64,000 nucleotides of DNA from Cololabis saira. Its lineage: Eukaryota > Chordata > Actinopteri > Beloniformes > Belonidae. The notes beneath the pieces are model-generated. The model was not told where the DNA came from. It did not search any database and saw nothing but the letters and a program-made list of their open reading frames with translations. Position numbers and translations under genes: made by a program. Below are positions 34,801 through 43,569 of the stretch, piece after piece. The first letter of the stretch is position 1. Each line of letters opens with the position of its first letter. Location of the stretch: assembly GCF_033807715.1 (NCBI RefSeq), contig NC_084587.1, forward strand, positions 21,987,017 to 22,051,016. Direction: 5' to 3'.

Positions 34801-35340
34801 AATCTGGCATGTAATAAGTGGACTGGGCAGTTGCAATTTCATTGTGTCCTGATAGAGTCACAAATTATCCATCTATCTATCCCACTTAGTCTTGCCAAGA
34901 AGACTCATTACTACTATCATTTGGGGTTTGATTACAAATGCTCTCCCTTAAATGAACACATAGCAAAACTGCTAAAGGAAAGCAGACATTATATGCATTT
35001 AGGCCCAGAAACATTTGGATGATAACAGAGTTTCCATGATTTTGCAGAGGGAAATACCAACATTTTGGAAATTTGCCGATTTGCTGTCAAGTCTGACCAG
35101 ATTCTCATTAGAATAGCCTATGAGATGCTCCCAAAGTATTGCTACACCTAGCATATGTGGAAAAACAAACTTCAAAATAATCCCAAAATACCCTTATTCC
35201 CATGGTGTAACTTGTACTTTGAAAAGTAATAACTGTTTAACACGAGACACCGCAATAAGAGGATATATTTGGGGAAGCACCACTGCCAGGGAAAAGCCAC
35301 CACTTGCAGTATTGTTTTGTACATAAAACGTATGTATGTT
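31860..35340. other. Unassigned AT-rich DNA
   Basis: No gene or mobile-element signature was found. The minus-strand frame at 32073-32471 (132 codons) has no recognised motif. Confidence 0.45.
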
Positions 35341-35344
35341 TGCG

Positions 35345-35462
35345 TCAACACTCCTGATTCAAATTAATTAATCACCTCTTCAAATTGTCATCAAGATCTG
35401 CACGAACCTGTTAATGACGATCAAGTTGAATCAGAGGTGCTGGAGCAGGCAAACATCTAGAC
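35345..35462. mobile_element. Degenerate interior of a hAT-type MITE
   Basis: ACTCCTGATTCAAATTAATT, CATCAAGATCTGCACGAACC and GAGGTGCTGGAGCAGG, followed by AACATCTAGA, follow the interior of the MITEs at 28.7 and 49.3 kb. The diagnostic ends are missing. Confidence 0.5.
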
Positions 35463-35765
35463 ACTGCTTTATTCTCTTTGGCTTATTGTGAGCTGAATCT
35501 TTGTCAAATTTGCCGATGAGATGAGTAAAGCTGACTCCAACATCATTAGTCCTGTTTAATATTGGATGGACTAAGCTGAGTATCACTCAGTGAAAAACAA
35601 CAACACGCCAACCTTCAGTTAATCTACATTGGTGCTGTAGTTGAGTGACAGTATTACATACTGTTATGTTCTCTGATGTAGCTGTGAGGAATAGCCTGGG
35701 AGAGAACAGCTAAGAAAGATTCCCCTTTACTTGCACTTCTGAAGAAACAGTGCAGTCCCTTAGAT
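35463..35765. other. Unassigned DNA
   Basis: Nothing recognised. Confidence 0.5.
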
Positions 35766-35770
35766 GAAAG

Positions 35771-36008
35771 TGTGGCAGGGTGGAGAGGTTGATGGGACAC
35801 ACGCACCTGTGTCCCATCCGCCTGAGTGGCGCGCTCTCCACCCTGCCTGCCTTATAAGGCAGAGCTGGACAGCTGCTGGGCGGAGGAGCTGCAGCTGTGT
35901 GATGCTTGTGCACATGTGGGTGTGAGTTGGTCTAATAAAAAGGTCTGCACGAAACTCCGTGTCTCTCCATCCTGTCGGTCGGGCCCCCGTGGCACTCACA
36001 CTGCTACA
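35771..36008 (+). mobile_element. Solo LTR, 238 bp, TSD GAAAG
   Basis: TGTGGCAG at the start and CTGCTACA at the end are inverted termini of TG...CA type. GAAAG duplicates flank it (35766-35770 and 36009-36013). A TATAAG promoter box lies at 35853 and an AATAAA signal at 35934, about 80 bp apart, as in a compact U3-R-U5 layout. A palindromic GGGACACACGCACCTGTGTCCC is in the U3 part. The superfamily is unknown. Orientation follows the TATA and polyadenylation order. Confidence 0.88.
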
Positions 36009-36590
36009 GAAAGTTATTCTCAAAATAATACATACTAGACACCTCATGTCTGATTGTGAGTGGTTCATCTGTATTTATTTCTCAGTTGTGTTCTTTTTTG
36101 TCATCTAACATAATGATATGTGCAAAATTTAAATAAATAAAAGAATTATCATTTTCAAAAGCACAATCTGCATTAGAGATGCACCGATCAGGATTTTGAG
36201 GGTCGATCACCGATCAACAAAAGCAGTATCTGCCGATCCCGATATTGCCAATCACTGATCACAGCGTGAAATCCATAAATTCATCAATATTGTTGTCTCA
36301 TGTACACAACACTGACATTGTATTATTAGGTATAAAAATGAGATGAGAAAGTATCATGAATTGACCACTGTTTTATTGCAGGCTGAGGCAATGTGCAATA
36401 TTTCATACGTAGACTCTTAGAGACGACTTAGACTCGGCTTACGAAGAGTAGCTTACTAGCTTAAGCTTACTAGCTTAAGCTTTCTTGTGGCATTAATTAT
36501 GTAGTTACAACACAACATGTGCAGTGTGCCAACACAGACAACAGTAGATATTTCACTCTCTTAGAGTTGATACAAGTTATGAACTAAACC

Positions 36591-36917
36591 TTAGTTTTCC
36601 TGTGGAAAAATGAATAAAATGTTAAAATAAAAATTTATATGAAAGCTTTGCGAAAGCTTTGCAAAAGCTTTAGCGATAGCATCCACGGCGTGTGAGGAAA
36701 CTCTTGTGAGTGAAGCACAACTCTTCACACTAGAGCCCCAAATGTCGCTCGTGAAGCCGACTGACAAGATTGTCATCCTGCGTAAGGCTTTGGATGTGAC
36801 TGTATCATAGTTTGGCTCCGGCAGGCATTCATCAGTGAAATATTTACGACTCGGCAGCGCGTACCATGGATCCAAGCAGCTAACGACGTGTTTAAACCCG
36901 ATGTCTTCTACAACCAA
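36591..36917 (-). pseudogene. hAT (ZBED-type) transposase internal fragment
   Basis: The minus-strand frame reads VVEDIGFKHVVSCLDPWYAL, then PSRKYFTDECLPEPN and SVGFTSDIWGSSVKSCASLT. These are the conserved block before the hAT catalytic core: (S/V)VED-x-GF, the PSR-(K/R)-x-F segment and the FTTD-x-W motif that holds the first catalytic aspartate (here FTSDIW). The frame stays open for over 100 codons but then runs into unrelated sequence. The dimerisation domain is absent. This is a retained N-terminal half in a non-autonomous element. Confidence 0.9.
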
Positions 36918-37154
36918 AAGCGGCTGATGATCAAGGGATATGAATCTTTTACCTTATTAACAAGTTCTTTCTTTTTCTTGCTGTTGTTGCTGTCGTTTAT
37001 AAGTCTCTGTTATGTTCAGCTGAGTTAGTGCCGTTGCTGCACGCTCCTTTTCTTTCTCTGCCTTAGCGGCAGCCAACTTTGAAAACTCGATATACTCCTT
37101 CGTTTAGGGAACTTTCAGTCTTATCAGCTTCGTTGTGTTGAAATTCCTTTTCTA

Positions 37155-37260
37155 TCATTCCTCCTCAGAGTATCTCCTTTGCACACACCTTGCAAACTGA
37201 ACATTTGTTGTCCTTTTCGAATATTGTGAAACTCCCATACCGGCGACCCATTTTTTCAGT
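37155..37260 (-). pseudogene. BED-finger remnant of the same transposase
   Basis: In one minus-strand frame it reads GSFTIFEKDNKCSVCKVCAK, matching the start of a BED finger (aromatic residues then C-x2-C). A stop follows and the histidine pair is not seen. It lies upstream of the transposase fragment on the same strand, the normal order. Confidence 0.6.
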
Positions 37261-37749
37261 GTTGATGCTTTGTAGAGACTGCCACGGCCCCTTAAGAGAC
37301 CTGGGTCTGAGATGTGGGAACGCACACGCTGGCGGCGGTTTGGTGTTGTAAACGTCATCGGATCGGCCTGCTCTGAACTATTATTTTTAAAACTCAGATC
37401 AAAACCAATAGGGGAATTATTGGCCGATACAGAACAGTTGCCAATCAATCGGTGCATCTGTAATCTGCATACTGTCCAACCAATGCAGTATACATTAGTA
37501 CTGATACAGACACCATTGCCATAATATGTATTATCACATCATATTGTGATAGTATACCATCTGTATGCTATGACATAAGTGGAAGTCATGTGACTGCTGT
37601 TATGGGGTTTTATGTCTTGGCCCGTTGCATTACGAGATACAAAAACTGTGTACAGTTAATATTTTCTTGGAAGTAGCACCATCCAGGTATTTTTCACATA
37701 TTGCAAATTGCTTAATTGTTTGTAGATAAATTTGCATTAAATTTGGATA

Positions 37750-38719
37750 TATGCCCAAAAGTCTTGGAGAGCCAAATAAATAAATCACCTTGAAGAGAGA
37801 GTCTCTGGGCGGGCTTAACACAATGACAACGGAGCAGTGACATAATCTGGTCGTAAACAATATGGGTACAGAAGATGCAGTTGAGGATTAACACTCATTT
37901 TAGCCTGATAGATCAGACTCACACCCAGAAAGATTTGGTGTACCCATCCACGCGCATTTGTTTATCAAACTCCCTTTGCATGCAGTTGGTTAGCAGTACA
38001 ACCAATCAGAGCAACGGAAAAGGTGACTTATTCAGAGCAACAAAAACCATTATATGAAAGAGTGAGTTGTATAGAACGGTTTGATGGAGTGAGAGAGACA
38101 GCAGGGTAATAAAATCACATCCAAGTATTGTTGTACCTCTTACCATTCGTAAATGAGATGACATCCATAACAATCCCCAAGAGCTTCTCACAAAAGACTT
38201 TGGTGGCTGACATATCTCACAATTTCGTCTGCAAAAGCCAGGATACATTAGTGCCCAATTTCAGCTGATATTGGGCACTTTGAATGTCACTCTTGTTGTG
38301 GATGGCAAGTTTCAGGTGCCAAAGTCAAAATTTGTTTGCCTCTTTTGCTTGGCCCTCACTCCAGGCAATCAACTGGGCAACAACAACAACAACAACAACC
38401 AGTGGGTTTTTCGATAAGTCTCATTTTGCTACCAGTGTAGCTTCAACATCTGTACATCTATCCTTCAACATCAATACATCTGTTTTGCAAAAGATTTATC
38501 TGAATGCCGTCTTCTGTTCAATAATCGAGGAAAAAGTCAAGATATTTAAACGGAGCCGTAAAGCCAATTCAAATGGTCGCTACTCCTCAACCACAGTCAT
38601 CTAAACTGTTTACATCCAGATTATGTCACCACTCCATCATCATTGTGTCAAACCGTCTCAAGAGACTCTCTCTACAAGAATAAACTGATTTTATTGACTC
38701 CCCATGGCTTTTGGGCATA
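37750..38719. mobile_element. Old foldback element, about 970 bp
   Basis: TATGCCCAAAAG and CTTTTGGGCATA mark the ends. The pairing continues inward: AGAGAGAGTCTCT, TGACATAATCTGG and GCAGTTGAGGA on the left reappear as complements at 38588-38690 on the right. Arms extend for roughly 140 bp with moderate divergence. A CAA repeat is inside at 38380-38399. No transposase or clear target duplication was seen. Confidence 0.7.
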
Positions 38720-39498
38720 GTTAATGAGCTGTAACGGATGGTAGATAGCTGTACCTGCAGAGCAAATTTAAATTAGCTAGCTCTATGTCTACTTTTCTTC
38801 GCTAATCGGTTTTGGTATTGACAGTTAGAGATTCTGATTTGTAAATAAAGTGGTGTGTTTTGAGGAATATTCTTTGGATGTCTGGGTGTACCTCTTTACA
38901 TGGAGAATAGGTGGTAAAACAGCAAAGGAAGTGATGCTTTGGTTTCTCAAATTTCACACATCAACTTAAACATTCTTTCTGACCTATTTCTGGGATCAGC
39001 CTTCCCTTATGACAGTAAGTTATAAGCAGGATTTTGTGCCCTGCTGTGACACAAAAATCATGGTTATTTGTAGTGATGCACCGAAAGGAAAATTTGTGGC
39101 CGAAACCGAAACCGAAAATAATAATAAACACTTGGCCGAATACCGAACAATACCGAACATGGTTCTTCACAGTTTTTCATTTATTTTGCCAATTTTTTCA
39201 CCATTGCATAAATCAAATAAATTTGATTTAGGCATGCTTTTAAAAGAAAAAAATCTTTTACAAAATTACGAGGTAGAAAACATTTGTTGAACATAAAAAA
39301 CTGAACATTTTTTAATTTCCCAGCATTTCTTAAATATTCCAGCAGACATTATACCAGCAAAGAACAATCACTTAAAATAAATAAATTAGCAAAATACATT
39401 TTTGGCCATCTTTGAGCTTACGTTAGGCTTAACTGACTGAACATTGTAACATAGGCCTTAAAACAATAAAAATGCATTAAAGCGCTCAGGGTTTTTTA

Positions 39499-39693
39499 TC
39501 ATTTCAAATGATAAATCAAACTTGTAGTGCTGAAAGACTTTGCAGATGTGCCCCCTCTAGATATTTGAGCAGAACATTCATTGCAAACAGCCATTCTTGT
39601 ATTATTCTTTGCCACTCTAAAATACTTCCACACTGCTGACATGTTTTCACCGCACCACTTCACTCCACGCTTTTCGCTGTTTGATTTTGTCAT
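39499..39693 (-). pseudogene. BED zinc finger of a hAT transposase
   Basis: The frame encodes a basic leader then SAVWKYFRVAKNNTRMAVCN, ECSAQISRGGTSAKSFSTTS and LIYHLK. Aromatic W-x-Y-F, C-x2-C and the first histidine of the finger are present. The frame stops before the second histidine. It has an unbroken start and could make a 64-residue product if transcribed, but the missing histidine and absent transposase core argue for a fossil. Confidence 0.85.
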
Positions 39694-39764
39694 CTAAACG
39701 CACCTGTAATAGATTGATTTATGTTGTTTTGGTTCCACCTGCTGGTGAATGTTAGGTAAAATTC

Positions 39765-39884
39765 TTATGTGGTTAGTTTTTGGTTGGCCAACGACTTATG
39801 TGGTGCGCAACCTTTACAGGAGCGTTATGTGGTTAGTTTTTGGTTGGCCAACGATTTATGTGGTGCGCAACAGTTACGGAGCGG
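39765..39884. repeat. Two tandem 60-bp units inside the hAT element
   Basis: Units begin TTATGTGGTTAGTTTTTGGT and are separated by exactly 60 bp, with few mismatches. The duplication raises the apparent open frame on the plus strand. Confidence 0.9.
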
Positions 39885-40097
39885 CCAGTCTATTTCCTTA
39901 TATTACAACGCCGTTATTAATTGTTTGGTTTTTTTCCCACTTATTCCACCGAACACCGAAAGTGTTTTTTTTCCATTTTCGGCCGAACAATTTCGCTTAC
40001 CGAACAACCGGTGCATCACTAGTTATTTGGCCTCCAAATTCTTCTAAAGTTCAGTCCATGGTGGCAACACCTCAAAATGGTTTAGAGAAGTCGTCAG

Positions 40098-40310
40098 TCG
40101 AGAAGTGTCCTTGGGCAAGACACCGTATTTCTGGTGTTTTTTGTCAGTGTGTGTGTTTGTATTAGGAAAATCCATGCCTAGATTAAATAAAATATATCTG
40201 TGTATCTATGGTTTAAGACAGTGCTGTGTGAATGGGTCAATCTGGCAAGCAGAGTAGGGCCCTTTGAGTGGTCCACAAGACCAGAAAGGGGCTACATAAA
40301 TAGTTTATTT
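40098..40310 (+). mobile_element. Degenerate SINE with L2-like tail
   Basis: TGTCCTTGGGCAAGACAC and CCTTTGAGTGGTCCACAAGA, followed by CCAGAAAGGGGCTACATAAA, follow the order of the central and tail parts of the SINE at 47.8 kb in the opposite orientation. The tRNA head is missing. Confidence 0.6.
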
Positions 40311-40438
40311 ATTCATATTTTTATACAATCCATTTAACACAGCAGACTATTGTGGCAGATAAAAAGGTAAAACACCATCTGATCCTTTATCTTCCAAGGA
40401 CTTTTCAACTTTACTGTCAGACACAGATGATTAAGATT

Positions 40439-40460
40439 ATATATATATATATATATATAT
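40439..40460. repeat. (TA)n microsatellite, left of a hAT insertion
   Basis: Eleven TA units. Together with the longer TA run after 42247 it is probably one microsatellite split by the insertion. Confidence 0.9.
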
Positions 40461-40689
40461 TAGGGCTGAACGATTTTTGAAAATAATCTAATTGCGATTT
40501 TTTTCCTCAATATTGCGATTGCGATTTAATATGCGATTATTTTTTTCAAGGTCCTGTTCTCATGTGTTTTTCAACTACACAAGCAATAAATCAGTCTGTT
40601 TTATAATAAACATTGCCAGATTTATTTAAAGCACAGATTACAATAATAAAGAAAACAAATCTGTGCCTTTACCTCTATAACACGTCTAC

Positions 40690-40830
40690 ACATGGGTCGT
40701 TCTCTCTGAACCCAATCGCACGACACCAAACCGAGTTAAACTTTAGGCAAAACGAGGCGTAGTTTGATAGAAAAACACAGAAAAACTCCCACAGGGAACA
40801 AAAAACCTTCCTCACAGGCAGTACTCGAGT
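40690..40830 (-). mobile_element. LTR-like block, copy of 836-955 inverted
   Basis: The complement reads CCTGTGAGGAAGG, GGGAGTTTTTCTGTG, GGTGTCGTGCGATTGGGTTC in the same order as the window's first kilobase. Confidence 0.65.
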
Positions 40831-41108
40831 TGTAAAAAAAAATAATCAGGGGGGTGGTGGATTTTATCATATGGGGACAGATAATTTGTGCTGATTACAA
40901 ATAATAAAATATATAACAAATAATAGCAGTGACCAAAACACCTGCAGAAATACTGCAGGAATGACATAGCAGCAGTTAAATGCAGCCTTCTGTAAACTTT
41001 AAATATCCACTGGGCTTACATCAAATACATCAAAACACAACAATAAAAAACACTTTTCTGAACTTATCAATATGACTCTGTCCTTCACAGGATAAGTAAA
41101 ATGGATCA

Positions 41109-41427
41109 CTGCAAAAACTCAAAATCTTAACAAGAATATCTGTCTTATTTCTAGTTAAAATGTCTCATTTTAGTAAAAAAAAAATCTCATTACACTTAAA
41201 ACAAGACTCATCACTGGAAAAAACAAAAAATGTCACCTGTTTCAAGTAGATTTTCACTTGAAATAAGTAGAAAAATCTGCCAGGGGAACAAGATTTTTTT
41301 ACTTGTAATAAGAAGATAAATCTTGTCCCACTGGCAGATTTTTCTACTTATTTCAAGTGAAAATTTACTTGAAACAGGTGAAAATGGTCAAACAAGTTAT
41401 TTCTCTGGTGTTATTTTTCTGGTGATG
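41109..41427. mobile_element. Palindromic element starting CACTGCAAAAAC
   Basis: It starts with CACTGCAAAAACTC and contains a long stem: CACCTGTTTCAAGTAGATTT and TCACTTGAAATAAGTAGAAA are mirrored at 41330-41385. A shorter TCATCACTGGAAAAAACA end pairs with TGATGA near 41427. It shares its start with the element at 54945. Confidence 0.65.
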
Positions 41428-41780
41428 ACTCTAAATGTTGAAATAGCAGCAAAACCACATTCATTGATGAAATGACATAAGGGATGGAAAGGGGGGATGA
41501 CAGTTTTACAGGGGGGGGGGATGATTTGGACTGTTTTTATTTCAGGAGGGGATGATTTTGACCGTTTTTTATTTCATCTCATCCCCCTTCAACTCGAGTA
41601 GCCTACTGCTCACAGGGAACTCAGAACGTCTTTATAAATAACTCAAAAATCACAGAGAGAAAAAAAACCACCAGCAAACTAACAAACAAACCAATAAAGC
41701 TCACAGAGTTAACAAAACGAACCAGCAACTCGCAGCCGCTCTGTAACTTCTCCGGAGAGCTGACGGGCTGCAGGTGGTTT

Positions 41781-41923
41781 AAGGCTGATTTATGGTTCAG
41801 CGTTACACCAACGCAGAACCTACGCCGTAGGGTACCCGGTACGCACAACGTACGGTGCGCGTCGCCGCGTAACCTACGGCGTAAGCGCTGCGTCGATTTA
41901 ACGCGGAACCATAAATCCGGCTT
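41781..41923. mobile_element. Short MITE of the CCTACGCCGTAGG type
   Basis: Arms AAGGCTGATTTATGGTTCAG and GCGGAACCATAAATCCGGCT are inverted, with inner ACGCCGTAGG / CCTACGGCGT arms. The family also occurs at 52309-52427, with a longer relative at 49603-50052. CpG-rich interior. Confidence 0.85.
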
Positions 41924-42129
41924 CACAGCGCGACTGCCCGCCCGGCTCGTACTCGGCGCTGCGCACAGCGCCTCGCCACGCCGACTCCGCGCTCATATAT
42001 TTAATACATTTATAAAGCCCATATATTTATAAAGCCCTGCCTGGCCGAGCCCTAACACTGAGGCCATGGTAGATACAGTAGGTTACAGGCGGACACGCAG
42101 CACTGTTGACTTTTTTTCCCTGCCGGCAA

Positions 42130-42164
42130 CGTGACCAGATCACGTGACCAGATCACGTGACTGG
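42130..42164. repeat. Tandem CACGTGACCAGAT units
   Basis: CACGTGACCAGAT recurs with a 14-bp period and yields two CACGTG palindromes (E-box sequences). It lies inside the hAT element near its right end. Confidence 0.75.
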
Positions 42165-42244
42165 TCAAATCGCAGCCTTTGCGGTTAGAAAATCTCGTTT
42201 TATCACATTGCGATATTATCGCAAATGCAATTAATCGTTCAGCC

Positions 42245-42247
<3 letters not shown>

Positions 42248-42320
<73 letters not shown>
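42248..42320. repeat. (TA)n microsatellite, right of the hAT insertion
   Basis: Thirty-six TA units. The tyrosine-isoleucine open frames on both strands are artefacts of it. A short TAGA run follows at 42357-42374. Confidence 0.97.
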
Positions 42321-42326
<6 letters not shown>

Positions 42327-42944
42327 CATGCTGCAAGTTAAAAATAGATACAATATACAGATAGATAGATAGATACAGAGACAAATGTTTACAGCTTCGC
42401 AGTCACAGTGAGCGTCTGCTGTCCCATACAAAACAACTGCTAAAGTAAAAATTACCATCTTAGAATTGTTGTTTACTTGTGGATCTTCTTCATGGTAATG
42501 GAACTTGTTCATGGTAGAGAAGCAAAAAAAATGTTTCTGCACTTGAAAACTGCTGCATTATTCTGTAATATGGTTTCTGGGTCATGAAGTACAACTTTTA
42601 AATCACCAGTAGACCATTCTTATTAGCTATAGGCTACAATAGATAAACAGTCTTGTCTGTCCTCTTCTTAGTTAAAATGTCATAGCGACATTGCCGTGTT
42701 GCAGTGAGCTACAAACAGGAGATGAATGTTTGTGGACTGAAGGAGTTCTCTTATAAAGGCTAAAAATCTATCTTTTTCTCTCTTTTTTTCTCTTCGCAGA
42801 ACAAAGCAGTTGCAGGTTTGTCACTGCCTTGACATTGTCAATCTATTCGGCCTGATCTAAACTCCTGAGTGTGACCTGATAAGGATTTTCAGCTGCCTTG
42901 TGGACTTATTTTGAAAGTTACTTCTAACAAAAGTAAGACACTAA

Positions 42945-43563
42945 TGGCCCTTTTCGGCTAGTACCTACTCAGCGCGCCCCGGCTCGGAACGGCTCGTCAC
43001 GCCTCGTACCGCCTCCACCCGCTTTGTCCTTGTTTGTTTTTCGACACCCAGGTGAGAAGTGAGCGGGTTGGAGCGAAGCTGCTGTGACGCACTCGATTGA
43101 GCAACCCCTTTGTTTGTGTCGGCGCTGATCAGAAATCAGCTGGGAGCCGCGAGCGGCTGAGAAAAAAACGGAGCGCATGGTGGATCTGGGTGTTCCTTAT
43201 CGCCGGTCTACATCCCTTTTTAATTCTCTCCTCAGCCACCAGGTTTATGAACATCTGCACTGCAGTTGGATCACCAAACAGACGTTTGTGCTGTATAATA
43301 AAATCGCAGCGAGTCGCTCTCGCGCTGACTCCTGCTTCCTGATTCAAACGTCTGACGGCCCCGCCCCCCGACCAATCAGTGGCCTGTAGTGTGATGACGT
43401 CAGATCCAGGGCCAACTCAGCACGCTCAGAACCTCGGCAGAAAAGGTACAGAAAAAGTATCTACTTGGCCAGCCTCTACCCGTCTCGGCCCGTAGTGGAA
43501 AAGCGCAAGACGGGGGCGTGGCGAGTAGAAGCGCGCTGAGTAGGTACTAGTGGAAAAGGGCCA
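42945..43563. mobile_element. Harbinger-type MITE, 619 bp, TSD TAA
   Basis: TGGCCCTTTTCGGCTAGTAC (left) and GTACTAGTGGAAAAGGGCCA (right) are inverted ends that continue through CTACTCAGCGCG. TAA flanks both (42942-42944, 43564-43566), the TWA target expected of PIF/Harbinger. The GC-rich interior has open frames on both strands but none with transposase or Myb-like features. TGACGTCA-like and CCAATCAG sites are inside. Confidence 0.85.
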
Positions 43564-43569
43564 TAACTA

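Larger units (their letters stand above)
36174..37462 (-). mobile_element. hAT element, 1.29 kb, TSD ATCTGCAT
   Basis: TAGAGATGCACCGAT and ATCGGTGCATCTGTA are inverted ends with one or two mismatches. ATCTGCAT flanks both sides (36166-36173, 37463-37470). It carries 5' transposase pieces on the minus strand and has lost the rest, so it is a deletion derivative of an autonomous ZBED-type hAT. Confidence 0.93.
39071..40021 (-). mobile_element. hAT element, 951 bp, TSD GTTATTTG
   Basis: Ends TAGTGATGCACCG and CGGTGCATCACTA are exact inverted repeats. GTTATTTG flanks both (39063-39070, 40022-40029). Near each end there are repeats of ACCGAA/CCGAACA type, likely transposase-binding. A BED finger frame is retained on the minus strand. 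Confidence 0.95.
40461..42247. mobile_element. Non-autonomous hAT element, 1.79 kb, in a TA microsatellite
   Basis: TAGGGCTGAACGATT and AATCGTTCAGCCCTA are inverted ends, followed inward by ATTGCGAT-type subterminal repeats on both sides (TGCGATTGCGATTTAATATG, TTGCGATATTATCGCAAATG). The duplication is hidden inside flanking TA repeats. The interior holds other elements: an inverted LTR-like block (40690-40830), a palindromic stem (41109-41427) and a short MITE (41781-41923). No transposase remains. Confidence 0.85.

Noticed and set aside
42052..42542. Overlapping tyrosine-isoleucine frames on both strands
   Set aside because: They are translations of the TA microsatellite. Only one strand could be coding, and neither has flanking domain structure.
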